The notes under the pieces: generated by a model
The model's input: only the letters and a program-made list of their open reading frames with translations
Database searches by the model: none
What the model was told of the DNA's origin: nothing
From: CAYHMW01 sp964357925
Lineage (GTDB): Bacteria > Patescibacteriota > Microgenomatia > UBA8517
Assembly (NCBI GenBank): GCA_964357925.1
Contig: CAYHMW010000008.1
Span: 1-42,402, forward strand
DNA: 42,402 nt
Reading direction: 5' to 3'
Program-made: the position numbers and the translations under genes
In this document: positions 1-7,719 of the stretch, piece after piece
How positions within the stretch are numbered: the stretch's first letter is position 1
Layout: each line of letters starts with the position of its first letter

Positions 1-1
1 T

Positions 2-610
2 GCTGATGGAGGAAGCACTGATGGGTCGGTTGAGAAAAGTTTTCTAAGAAAACAGGGTGTACGCGCGAAGTTGACCGGACCTATGGGGCAATCTAGACAA
101 TATAGATTTAGTTTTGCTTGGGCACTCAAGCAAGGTTACGCAGGCATCATTACTATTGATGGCAACGGCAAAGATGATGTAAGTAGGATTCCAAAGTTTT
201 TAGAAGCACTTCAGGAAGGATATGATTATGCGCAAGGATCGAGATTTATTAAAGGTGGTAAACATAAAAATACGCCAGGTGATCGTGTATTTTTTAACAG
301 ATTTGTGATCTCTCCCCTTCTTTCTTTTGCGGCGAGAAAATGGTACACGGATACTCCCCTGGCCTTTCGGGCATACAGCAAAAAATATTTATTGCATCCA
401 GGTGTAGCGCCATTTCGCGATATTTTTCAGCGCTACGAACTGTTATTTTATTTAACAACTCGGGCAAATAAACTTGGATTAAAATCGGAAGAGATTGCTT
501 GCAGCAGAAGTTATCCAAAAAACAAAGTGCCAACAAAGATTGTTGGGTGGAAGAAAGTTGGGGATATGATTAATATCGCTAAGATTTCATTGGGGTTTTA
601 TAACCCATGA
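2..610 (+). CDS. GT2 family glycosyltransferase, 5'-truncated by window edge
   Basis: The reading frame is open from base 2, upstream of the TTG at 71, and its first residues are ADGGSTDGS, the nucleotide-binding motif of GT-A fold family 2 transferases, so the gene begins outside the window. About 202 residues are visible. Later comes TIDGNGKDD, which takes the place of the usual DXD metal and sugar-nucleotide motif and resembles the dolichol-phosphate-mannose-synthase-like branch of GT2. No C-terminal membrane helices are visible. The probable role is transfer of a sugar from a nucleotide donor to a lipid carrier or glycan at the cytoplasmic face; acceptor and sugar cannot be read. It stands alone on the plus strand and is followed by a strong hairpin. 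Confidence 0.85.
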   Translation, partial: ADGGSTDGSVEKSFLRKQGVRAKLTGPMGQSRQYRFSFAWALKQGYAGIITIDGNGKDDVSRIPKFLEALQEGYDYAQGSRFIKGGKHKNTPGDRVFFNRFVISPLLSFAARKWYTDTPLAFRAYSKKYLLHPGVAPFRDIFQRYELLFYLTTRANKLGLKSEEIACSRSYPKNKVPTKIVGWKKVGDMINIAKISLGFYNP

Positions 611-638
611 GCGGTTTTATGGTTGAATTTGGAATGGC

Positions 639-674
639 ATCCTGCTTAGACAATTACTGATATCTAAGCAGGAT
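639..674. terminator. Hairpin between convergent genes
   Basis: Perfect 12-bp arms at 639-650 and 663-674 enclose a 12-nt loop, in the gap between the convergent GT2 gene (ends 610) and the minus-strand gene ending at 681. The arm is GC-moderate (core CCTGCTTAGA). No long T-run follows on either side, so it could be a bidirectional terminator or a stabilising 3' stem; that reading is inference from position and symmetry. Confidence 0.6.
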
Positions 675-680
675 ATTAGA

Positions 681-1181
681 TTATTGAGCAACCTGGAGGC
701 CGAAAAACTCGGCGAAAAAGTTCAGTCCAATTTCGGGCGGGACTGAGTAGAGTTCACGGCTGTGACCGCGACGGCAGTAGCCGACGCTTGCCATCCAAAT
801 GTCTGGATTGTACCGAAAAGACTGATCATATACGTCAACGACTACCTTGGTTGACATTTCGTGTATCATGAGCAGCCTAATTTGGAGACTGCGGCCACTA
901 AGATTTATAATTTCGTGGCTGCTGAACCAATCAACCAGTTCAAACGTGCTCATGAGCAATTTTGCTAGACCGTCGAGCACTTCCCCCACTGTGAAGTTCA
1001 TAGGGCGAGGGAAATATACCGAGTGTTCTGAATATGGATGGTCGTAGGGCCCTTGAGCTTCGTAGTCGTAGTGCAGCAATACTGCGCCATGGTTGTTGAG
1101 TTCATCCACAATCAGGTCTTCGTTGAATCGTCGTAAGTAGACAATCGTTCTGTGGGGACGCACTAAGACTCCCTTGGTCAT
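681..1181 (-). CDS. Hypothetical protein, family not recognised
   Basis: A 166-residue soluble protein with no signal peptide or membrane segment. I do not recognise its family. It is rich in aromatic and acidic residues in the first half (HYDYEAQGPYDHPYSEHSVY) and has a central hydrophobic helix-like stretch around residues 65-85. The ATG at 1181 is supported by an unusually good ribosome binding site for this window, AGGAGAG about 9 nt upstream on the minus strand. It is divergent from the Nudix-like gene at 1333. Sampled lines have about half G+C, clearly above the glycan genes to the right, so it may be a recent arrival with its neighbour. Confidence 0.75.
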   Translation of the reverse strand: MTKGVLVRPHRTIVYLRRFNEDLIVDELNNHGAVLLHYDYEAQGPYDHPYSEHSVYFPRPMNFTVGEVLDGLAKLLMSTFELVDWFSSHEIINLSGRSLQIRLLMIHEMSTKVVVDVYDQSFRYNPDIWMASVGYCRRGHSRELYSVPPEIGLNFFAEFFGLQVAQ

Positions 1182-1332
1182 ATTTTACTTCTCTCCTTTT
1201 TAATGTTATAATCCTTTATTGGATGCTATAGGTTAGCAAATTTGGTTTAAATATTCAATTTCTCGTTGCTACTCAGTGAGTTGTTTGATATTATCGGTCA
1301 TCGATAGCATTCTAGTATAGGAGAACTTTTAC
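1182..1332. promoter_or_regulatory. Divergent intergenic region with a TATAAT box
   Basis: This 151-bp gap separates two divergent genes that both carry good Shine-Dalgarno sites. A consensus TATAAT lies on the plus strand at 1207-1212, but no convincing -35 box sits 16-18 nt upstream and the leader to the ATG at 1333 would be about 115 nt. The minus-strand promoter could not be placed. The assignment as a promoter region rests mainly on gene orientation. Confidence 0.35.
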
Positions 1333-2256
1333 ATGGGTTCGATGATAGGAACTGTCCACCCTTTGCTGTCATTTGGTAAGGGGCTTACAACTGACAAAGT
1401 GTTTGCCTTACACAATCCTCTGTCGATAGTGTCTGGCGATCACAAGGTTTGGCAGAGCATTGCGAATGCAGATGAAGCATATGCTTCTGCACGTCTTTAT
1501 CCATCTTGGAAAAGAACTCGTGACCTTCGTCCGAACGATTTCAATGGCACGAAGGTCTCTTTGCGAGGACTCACGTTCCACAATAGTGCATTGACGCTGC
1601 ACTACGGTGCTACGGATTACTTCACTCTTTGGGGGTTACCTGCCGCGAACAAAGAAGTTCATGAACAGTCGATTCAAGATTTGGTGAACCGGCTTAGTAC
1701 TGAACTCCCTGTTGGAGTGGCGACTGATAATATCTTGCTGCTTCGTCCTGAAGGGAGCGAGCAGCTGAATGTCCTCATGAAAGTCAGCTCAAGTGGTGCT
1801 GGATTTGCTGCGGGGCGGGCTGCCATGACAATAGAAGAGCAGGTTGAGTTGACAGACGGCCACCCATTTGCCACACCTGTGCGTGCATACAAAGAAGAGT
1901 TGGGGCTTGAGGTGAAGCCTGAGGATGTTCGTCTTCTTGGAGTGTGCATGCAGACTGTGTATGCATATGCAGGGCTTGGCTTTGTCACAACAACGACAAC
2001 GTCAGAGGAAACTTTGCTTGAAAGCTGGAAGGGTGCCAAGGATTACAATGAAGCAACGGCTTTATTTGTGGTCCCTGTTGTTAGGCTTGGAGAATGGTTA
2101 CAGGATGGTGGGGTGAAACCGGATGTGTGGGAAAAGTATGCGTCAGATACCCGAGTGGCGTCTGGTGCTGCTTTGCAATTGCATCCGACTGTCTTGTGGC
2201 GAGCGACTCTTCTCAAAGAGTATCTGGAAGCAAACAGTTTTCCGACTTGGTCGTAA
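1333..2256 (+). CDS. Nudix-like domain protein
   Basis: A 307-residue soluble protein. Residues 184-192, RAYKEELGL, match the core of the Nudix box (REUXEEXGU) except that the first Glu is Ala; the upstream part of the box (GX5E) is not clear. Nudix enzymes hydrolyse nucleoside diphosphates linked to another moiety, using the Glu residues of this box to bind metal. The first ~130 residues do not resemble a standard Nudix domain and may be a separate N-terminal domain. The ATG at 1333 has a good upstream site (TAGGAGAAC). A strong intrinsic terminator follows the stop. Base composition is richer in G+C than the glycan genes, as for the divergent gene at 681. Substrate is unknown and catalytic competence is uncertain. 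Confidence 0.7.
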   Translation: MGSMIGTVHPLLSFGKGLTTDKVFALHNPLSIVSGDHKVWQSIANADEAYASARLYPSWKRTRDLRPNDFNGTKVSLRGLTFHNSALTLHYGATDYFTLWGLPAANKEVHEQSIQDLVNRLSTELPVGVATDNILLLRPEGSEQLNVLMKVSSSGAGFAAGRAAMTIEEQVELTDGHPFATPVRAYKEELGLEVKPEDVRLLGVCMQTVYAYAGLGFVTTTTTSEETLLESWKGAKDYNEATALFVVPVVRLGEWLQDGGVKPDVWEKYASDTRVASGAALQLHPTVLWRATLLKEYLEANSFPTWS

Positions 2257-2261
2257 TACCA

Positions 2262-2294
2262 AAAGCGTGGTGGAAACATCACGCTTTATTTATT
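2262..2294 (+). terminator. Rho-independent terminator with GAAA tetraloop
   Basis: Arms 2262-2272 and 2277-2287 form an 11-bp stem with one G-T pair, closed by a GAAA (GNRA-type) tetraloop at 2273-2276 and followed by a T-rich tract. It begins 5 nt after the stop codon of the Nudix-like gene, which is the expected place for its terminator. Confidence 0.85.
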
Positions 2295-2305
2295 GTTTTA
2301 GATAT

Positions 2306-2311
2306 TATAAC
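2306..2311 (+). promoter_or_regulatory. Possible -10 box for ornithine carbamoyltransferase
   Basis: TATAAC at 2306-2311 lies between the terminator and the GTG at 2324. A start of transcription about 7 nt downstream would give a leader of only a few bases and there is no Shine-Dalgarno site, so near-leaderless translation is possible. No clear -35 box is visible. Confidence 0.35.
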
Positions 2312-2323
2312 TGTGGTAGACTC

Positions 2324-3259
2324 GTGGCAGTGAAACTCAGGCATTTTGTTTCGATCTCCGATTTAAGTTCTTCTGAAATCCTAAAAGTTCTGGGTGTAGC
2401 TCGGAAACTTAAGCGCGAAGTTAAGACAAAGAAAGGCAATAAAAAAGTCTTAAGTGGGAAAACGTTGGTTACAATATACGAGAAGCCTTCGTTGCGAACT
2501 AGAATCTCTTTTGAAATTGGAATGACGCAACTTGGTGGTAACTCGATTTACCTGGCTCCCACTGACATCCAGATGGGTACACGCGAGAGTATTTCTGATA
2601 TTTCGATTGTGACTTCTTCAATGGCGGATATTATCATGGCTAGAACATTCGCTCACGAGACAGTTGTGGAGTTGGCGAAATACTCGTCGGTCCCCGTTAT
2701 AAATGGTTTGACTGAACTTGAACACCCATGCCAAATCTTGGCCGATCTCTTGACTATTAAGGAAACCAAGAAAAAACTACAAGGATTAACTGTTGCTTTT
2801 GTTGGTGATTGCAATAACAATGTTGTTCATTCCTTTGCATTGGCATGTGCCCTTTTGAAGGTAAATTTCAGGGCCTGTGCACCAAAGGGCTATTTTATGA
2901 ACAAAACTATTTTGAGCAGGGCGAGAGATTTGGCTACGAAATCAGAGATTGTCGAAGTTAAGAACCCAAATGATGCAGTCGCAAACGCTGATGTTGTCGT
3001 AACTGATACTTGGGTGAGTATGGGGCGTGAGAGCGAAAAGAAAGAGAGACTTAAAATCTTCAATCCTTTTCAAGTCAATTTGAAATTGATGGGGAAAGCA
3101 AATAAAAATGCTATATTCATGCACTGCTTGCCGGCGTATCGGGGCAGTGAAGTTACAGCAGAAGTAATTGACGGGCCACAATCTGTAGTATTTCAAGAAG
3201 CTGAGAACCGTCTTCATGCGCAGAAGGCGTTAATGTTAACTCTTTTGAATCTCACTTAG
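2324..3259 (+). CDS. argF: Ornithine carbamoyltransferase
   Basis: The enzyme joins carbamoyl phosphate and ornithine to give citrulline in arginine metabolism, or runs in reverse to yield carbamoyl phosphate. From GTG 2324 it is 311 residues, normal for the family. Motifs are intact: SLRTR at about 56-60 (carbamoyl phosphate binding), HPCQ at 134-137, DTWVSMG at 228-234 (the ornithine-side SMG loop) and HCLPA at 267-271, followed by the conserved AENRLHAQKA tail. The open frame extends back to 2123 inside the Nudix-like gene, but homology begins at VKLRHF, so GTG 2324 or 2330 is the better start. It converges on, and overlaps by 24 bp, the FAD oxidoreductase. A link to the two carbamoyltransferases nearby is inference. 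Confidence 0.93.
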   Translation: MAVKLRHFVSISDLSSSEILKVLGVARKLKREVKTKKGNKKVLSGKTLVTIYEKPSLRTRISFEIGMTQLGGNSIYLAPTDIQMGTRESISDISIVTSSMADIIMARTFAHETVVELAKYSSVPVINGLTELEHPCQILADLLTIKETKKKLQGLTVAFVGDCNNNVVHSFALACALLKVNFRACAPKGYFMNKTILSRARDLATKSEIVEVKNPNDAVANADVVVTDTWVSMGRESEKKERLKIFNPFQVNLKLMGKANKNAIFMHCLPAYRGSEVTAEVIDGPQSVVFQEAENRLHAQKALMLTLLNLT

Positions 3260-4312
3260 CACGTCGTAAACGTTGTCGATTTTGCCTCCCATAACAACAT
3301 TGAGTCCGTTGAAACCATAATCTCTTTTATAAAGAATTGGTCTCCCGTCGCTGAATTCGTCCTTCTGGAGAACGCACCGAATTTCGTATAGCGATTCTTC
3401 TTTCACAATGTCTTTTAGTATTGGCATATATCTCTCTACATCATTTAGCATATAGTTGAAATTGCTTTTTTTATATTCAGATATTATTGGTGTTGTTGTA
3501 CGCGAGTCATGATTCCATGCTTTGTGAACTGTATAGCGGACGTGATATAGGCTGTGAAGGCCTTTATCTGGAAATGGAAGTGTTCCAAAAAATGGACCGT
3601 CAATGATTGTTATTCCCATGTTTTCGAGTTCTTTTGGAGGACGAAACAGCGGCATTTCAGTCAGCTCAAATTTAAACGGTATGGATTTAAGTTTTGAGTT
3701 TTTAAGAATGCTGTTAATATAGGCATAGGCACAGTTGTAAATTCGTTTCGCGAAGATTGTTTCGCCGCTATCCAATTCAAGTACAAGTCCCGATGAGCTT
3801 GGGTTTAGTTTGATGACTTCGCATTTTAACATCACCTTTATTTTGTTTTTTTGAAGTTTGTCCCACAGAATACTCCTCAAAATTCCAGCGTCGAAAAGGT
3901 ACTCGTCTACTGCAAACACGTCTTCAATTAGTCGGGGGTTAAATAGATCTAGAACGCTCTGTCTGGCTGGTGCCAATGGCGAGCCAATTTGTTGACAGAA
4001 TTTAACGAACTGTCGGCTTGTTGTTTTGGAAGGACCTTTCGCCAATACGTAATACATTTCGTATTTGGATTTAACTGCACTTTTAAAATCTTTGATGAAT
4101 CTTCCATAATTCGCGTGAGACCTGATCGCTGTTAAATAACTTCTTGGATAATGATAGCCGTTGTGGACCCTTGCTTGATTGTTGTATGAGGCGCGTTTGA
4201 GTATATCAACATCTTTCTCAATTATTAGAGTTTTGTGACCGCCTTTTTGTAGTGCCAAAGCAATCATACACCCATAGAACCCGCCGCCTATTACTGCCGT
4301 GTCATAATTCAT
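3236..4312 (-). CDS. FAD-dependent oxidoreductase (DAO family)
   Basis: A 358-residue cytoplasmic flavoprotein. The N-terminus MNYDTAVIGGGFYG has the Rossmann GXGXXG motif (residues 9-14), and IIEKD ends the second strand as expected for ADP-ribose binding. The motif ARVHNGYHYPRS is like the flavin-contact region of D-amino-acid-oxidase/glycerol-3-phosphate-dehydrogenase-type proteins. The ATG at 4312 is preferred over an upstream in-frame start at 4423, since homology begins at once; it overlaps the preceding gene by 11 bp. It is the last gene of the seven-gene minus operon. Its substrate cannot be read; oxidation of a sugar or an amino group on the glycan precursor is a guess from context. 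Confidence 0.8.
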   Translation of the reverse strand: MNYDTAVIGGGFYGCMIALALQKGGHKTLIIEKDVDILKRASYNNQARVHNGYHYPRSYLTAIRSHANYGRFIKDFKSAVKSKYEMYYVLAKGPSKTTSRQFVKFCQQIGSPLAPARQSVLDLFNPRLIEDVFAVDEYLFDAGILRSILWDKLQKNKIKVMLKCEVIKLNPSSSGLVLELDSGETIFAKRIYNCAYAYINSILKNSKLKSIPFKFELTEMPLFRPPKELENMGITIIDGPFFGTLPFPDKGLHSLYHVRYTVHKAWNHDSRTTTPIISEYKKSNFNYMLNDVERYMPILKDIVKEESLYEIRCVLQKDEFSDGRPILYKRDYGFNGLNVVMGGKIDNVYDVLSEIQKS

Positions 4313-5918
4313 TTGTGATGTCTGCAATTGTTTGCTCTTTTGAATTGTAGTATAGACCGGTGATGTCGATATCTTTTCTTTTTTGTAATTCTTTAAGTTG
4401 TGTAAGATCCCAAAAGTAGCCATAGCCTACACCGTCAATTTCCTTGTAACCCTGTCCGTTAAGTTCCCAGAGATAATAGTCTCTGATGAGACTTTTTAAC
4501 TCTTCTGGCGCATTAGCTCTCGCTGTATACCAAACCAGCAATGTATACCCCATACCCTGTTGCATAGGTGAAGGATTGCCATCGGAAATATAGTAATTTC
4601 TATCTCCAGTTAAGTAGAAAATATTCTTGCCGGACAGTTCTGGCTTAATCTTAGTAACCGCTTCGAGTATTGCTAGCCTCTCTTTTCCAAGCGAAACTTG
4701 CCGAGTAACTTCTCTTCTCACCTCACGAATGTGTACGAATAGGAGAAATAAAAAAGCTATATATATGACTTTAACTACTTTTGTGTTTATAACTTGTGTA
4801 AGTCTTGTGAGTACTTGCGCTATTAACAGTGAGGCGCCTGCTGTTGCAAGGTAATAGTAACGGGATTCCAGATATGAAAAGGTCTTGCTGATTACCACAT
4901 AGGGAAGAAACGATATCAAAGTGAATCCCAATATTAATAGTACCTGTTTTCTTGTCGTTATATTCGCGGTTCTAAATAACAGGAAAAGTGAAAATATAAT
5001 TATTAATGTCAGAAAGATAGCGAGAGTATCAAGAACTGCTGTTTGTGCAATGAGATCATATAGAGATGGATCAAAAAAGGGGTAGTAGATCCAGGTGAGA
5101 TGTTTTGCGAAGCTGAAAGCTTCTGCCGCTGGAAAAAACATAAGAGAAAAAGAAGTGACTGGATACATAATTGATCTGACAAGAAGTGTGGCCGTATAAC
5201 TTTGCGATGCGCCAGTTAGAAATAAGTCTTTTTGAGTTTCGATGTTCTTAAACAAAACCAATCTGTAACCAACCGCCAGTATCGTAAAAAGGATAAAGTA
5301 CCAATACTTTTGTATGAAATGTTTTGGCGATATTTTCCTAAAAATCAGTGACGAGATCGGCAGCAGAATAAAAAATGGCATAGCAGTTTCTTTGAAAAAG
5401 AGTGATAGGTATAAAAGCAAAAATATCAATTTAAGTCTATTGCCGTTTTCTTTTTCGATATAATCAATAAACAAACAGAGTGCCAGTACGATTAGGAGTC
5501 CTGCTGAGATTGTTGATATGCCTGATGCAGGCCATGTAATGGACCCTGCTGAGACGCTGTTACTCACAAAAAAAAGTGCGCTGAATAATGCTGGCAGTTT
5601 TTTGTTAGTGATCTTGTATGCTTGATGGTAAAGCAAGAGAGCAACCCCTAGGTGAAGTGAAATTACAAATAGAGCGATTGGAGCAATATTAAATTTGAAA
5701 TAGTAGTAAAAGAAGTATACCAAGAGGTTGCTCCCTACCCTTCCAGCTCCAAGTGCGATTGATAGCGGATCGTTTGTAGTGATAAAAATTGAGGTAATGC
5801 CATTCGAAATTATGTCACCTAAACCGTGCCACTCATCTTGCTGATAAAATGAATGAGAAATCCTCCAAAAAAGAGAAATTGTAAATAAACTCAACAAATA
5901 TAGTGGAAGGCGTTTCAT
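4302..5918 (-). CDS. GT-C family membrane glycosyltransferase
   Basis: A 538-residue polytopic membrane protein with about ten hydrophobic segments up to roughly residue 410, then a soluble tail of about 120 residues. The first helix is followed by QQDEWHGLGD, an acidic pair in the first outer loop, which is where GT-C transferases carry their catalytic aspartate. FFKETAMPF after the mid-protein helices is also typical of this class. It likely moves a sugar from a polyprenyl-phosphate donor on the outer membrane face; the acceptor is unknown. Its start shares one base with the preceding stop (TAATG), so it is probably translated together with the carbamoyltransferase upstream. Confidence 0.75.
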   Translation of the reverse strand: MKRLPLYLLSLFTISLFWRISHSFYQQDEWHGLGDIISNGITSIFITTNDPLSIALGAGRVGSNLLVYFFYYYFKFNIAPIALFVISLHLGVALLLYHQAYKITNKKLPALFSALFFVSNSVSAGSITWPASGISTISAGLLIVLALCLFIDYIEKENGNRLKLIFLLLYLSLFFKETAMPFFILLPISSLIFRKISPKHFIQKYWYFILFTILAVGYRLVLFKNIETQKDLFLTGASQSYTATLLVRSIMYPVTSFSLMFFPAAEAFSFAKHLTWIYYPFFDPSLYDLIAQTAVLDTLAIFLTLIIIFSLFLLFRTANITTRKQVLLILGFTLISFLPYVVISKTFSYLESRYYYLATAGASLLIAQVLTRLTQVINTKVVKVIYIAFLFLLFVHIREVRREVTRQVSLGKERLAILEAVTKIKPELSGKNIFYLTGDRNYYISDGNPSPMQQGMGYTLLVWYTARANAPEELKSLIRDYYLWELNGQGYKEIDGVGYGYFWDLTQLKELQKRKDIDITGLYYNSKEQTIADITNEL

Positions 5919-7699
5919 TAATGGGCTTTTTTGCGCTTTTCCACTAAGAAATCTTCAAGCGCAAGATATTCAAGACCTGATTTTTCAAAGACCTCAAGGG
6001 CTTCGGATGGGCCTAGTACTATTGGAAAACCATGTAAATTAAACGATGTATTCAATATTCCACCAATGCCAGTGAGTCTTTCGAACTCTTTAAGTATTTT
6101 GTGGTATTTTGGATTTCCATCTTTAGTTACAAATTGCGGACGAGCAGTAAGGTCATAGGCATGTAGGCCTGCAATAAGTTCTTTGTGGGCTAGGGCCGTA
6201 GTTTCAAAACCAAGCATCATGTATGGTGATAGAATCTTTTTTGGGTTTATAACATAGTCGCTCATTCTTTCCCAGAGAATTGATGGCGCAAAGGGCATCC
6301 AAAAGTCACGGCCTTTAATTTGCTCATTGATCTTTTTGATTACATCGACATTGCTGGCATTTGCCATGATTGTGCGATTCCCTAGTGCCCTGGCTCCAAA
6401 TTCCATTCGGCCAGCCATTCTTGCCACTATTTCTCCTCGAGCCAGAAGTGCTGCGATGCGTTTTTCGATATCTTTAGGTTTTTTTATTAAGTATCGTTTA
6501 GAGAGACCTTTTTTCTTCAGTGCTTTTTCTATATCTTCGCTTCCAAACTCCGGACCCCAATAGATATTATCTATGACTGCATTTTTAAGGGCAGCTAGAT
6601 TCTTTAATTTTATAAAACCTAGTAATGCAGCTCCGACGGGTGTTGATTCATCGCCACAGGAAGGCAAAATGTAAAGCTTCCTGACTTCAGGCATTTCTGC
6701 AATCTTCTGGTTGACTTTAACATTCATAAATACGCCACCTGAGAGAATCACAGTATTCATCTTTGTCTTTTTCATGCAGTAACGGACCCACTCGACAGTT
6801 TTTTCCTCAACGAGTTTCTGAAAAGCACCAGCGAGAATATCGAAACGGGTTCGTCTCATTTCGCGCTCCAAGAACTTCTCTGTATCTAGAGTATTAAATT
6901 TAGAGGTGAATCTCATCTGGTCTTTTTGATCGAAAGTCACGAGATCACTGATCTTTTTATATGTCTTATCTATGTCAAAATCTTTAGCGTAAGGTGCGAG
7001 TCCCATCACTTTGTATTCGTGTTCGTTTTTTTTCATGCCCAGGTATTCTGTAAGCTTCTGATATATGTAACCCAGTGAATGCTCCCTGTCTGTTGAGGCG
7101 AGTAATTTGTGTTTTTTTCCGTCAAAAACTGTGGCCGTTGCGCATTTAAAGTCTCCTTCCCCATCAAGTGTAAGCACTAACGCTTTCTGACCATTGAATG
7201 GGGAGGTAAAGTAACTTGATATTGCGTGTGTCTCATGATGATCGAAGGTGACAACTTTATCAATTGGAAGGCCCAGGTATTCTGCGACAAACTTCCTTTC
7301 ACTCGCCATGTGGTATTTTTCGAAAGCAATTGAGGCTATGCGAAATGAAGTTTTGCCGATTGGCATGAGTGATGGGTATCGATAAGCAAGCTCACCCCAT
7401 ACACTCCTAATCACCCCTACTATCTTGTACACGTAAAGTGCTGCCGCTAGTTTCATGTCTTTGGCGTTTTCTCGCAATGAGTGCTGTGGAGCGCCATACT
7501 TAAAGGGAATTGTTACAAGATCCAGGTCCTTAGATTCTATGCCTGCTGCCTTGATGCAATAATCAATTGCATGTTTTGGGAAGCCATATTGATTCTTAAC
7601 ATTTGTGAAGCGCTCTTCAGAGACACAAGCTATCACCTTTCCATCCTTTAATATTGCAGCTGTTGCGTTATGCGCGTTGTAGATTCCAAGTATATACAT
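5918..7699 (-). CDS. O-carbamoyltransferase, NodU/TobZ family (copy 1)
   Basis: This 593-residue cytoplasmic enzyme belongs to the family that makes carbamoyl adenylate from carbamoyl phosphate and ATP and transfers the carbamoyl group to a hydroxyl, usually of a sugar. The Kae1-like N-terminal domain shows HNATAA (10-15), FDHHETH (152-158, metal-binding histidines), LDGEGD, YKVMGLAPY, and LSGGVFMNV near 320. The C-terminal domain has GRMEFGARALGNR and DFWMPFAPSI, the family signatures. All key motifs look intact and the length is normal. It lies 20 bp after its paralog at 7720 and directly before a GT-C gene. The natural acceptor is probably a sugar of the surface glycan; which position is modified cannot be told. 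Confidence 0.92.
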   Translation of the reverse strand: MYILGIYNAHNATAAILKDGKVIACVSEERFTNVKNQYGFPKHAIDYCIKAAGIESKDLDLVTIPFKYGAPQHSLRENAKDMKLAAALYVYKIVGVIRSVWGELAYRYPSLMPIGKTSFRIASIAFEKYHMASERKFVAEYLGLPIDKVVTFDHHETHAISSYFTSPFNGQKALVLTLDGEGDFKCATATVFDGKKHKLLASTDREHSLGYIYQKLTEYLGMKKNEHEYKVMGLAPYAKDFDIDKTYKKISDLVTFDQKDQMRFTSKFNTLDTEKFLEREMRRTRFDILAGAFQKLVEEKTVEWVRYCMKKTKMNTVILSGGVFMNVKVNQKIAEMPEVRKLYILPSCGDESTPVGAALLGFIKLKNLAALKNAVIDNIYWGPEFGSEDIEKALKKKGLSKRYLIKKPKDIEKRIAALLARGEIVARMAGRMEFGARALGNRTIMANASNVDVIKKINEQIKGRDFWMPFAPSILWERMSDYVINPKKILSPYMMLGFETTALAHKELIAGLHAYDLTARPQFVTKDGNPKYHKILKEFERLTGIGGILNTSFNLHGFPIVLGPSEALEVFEKSGLEYLALEDFLVEKRKKAH

Positions 7700-7719
7700 T
7701 TAATCTGGACACTAGTATA

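Noticed and set aside
2123..2323. N-terminal extension of ornithine carbamoyltransferase back to 2123
   Set aside because: It would read through the Nudix-like gene and its terminator, and the family homology starts only at VKLRHF after 2330.
1784..2333. Several 60-120 residue frames on both strands over the Nudix-like gene
   Set aside because: They overlap a well-supported gene, are rich in Ser/Cys/Pro or Trp runs and have no motifs or ribosome sites; shadows of the real frame.
4313..4423. 37-residue extension of the FAD oxidoreductase
   Set aside because: Lies in the coding end of the upstream GT-C gene and precedes the Rossmann fold start; ATG 4312 gives a canonical N-terminus.
7700..7719. 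A promoter in the 20-bp gap between the two carbamoyltransferases
   Set aside because: The gap is too short for a full promoter and no good -35/-10 pair is seen; an internal start inside the upstream gene cannot be excluded but is not supported.
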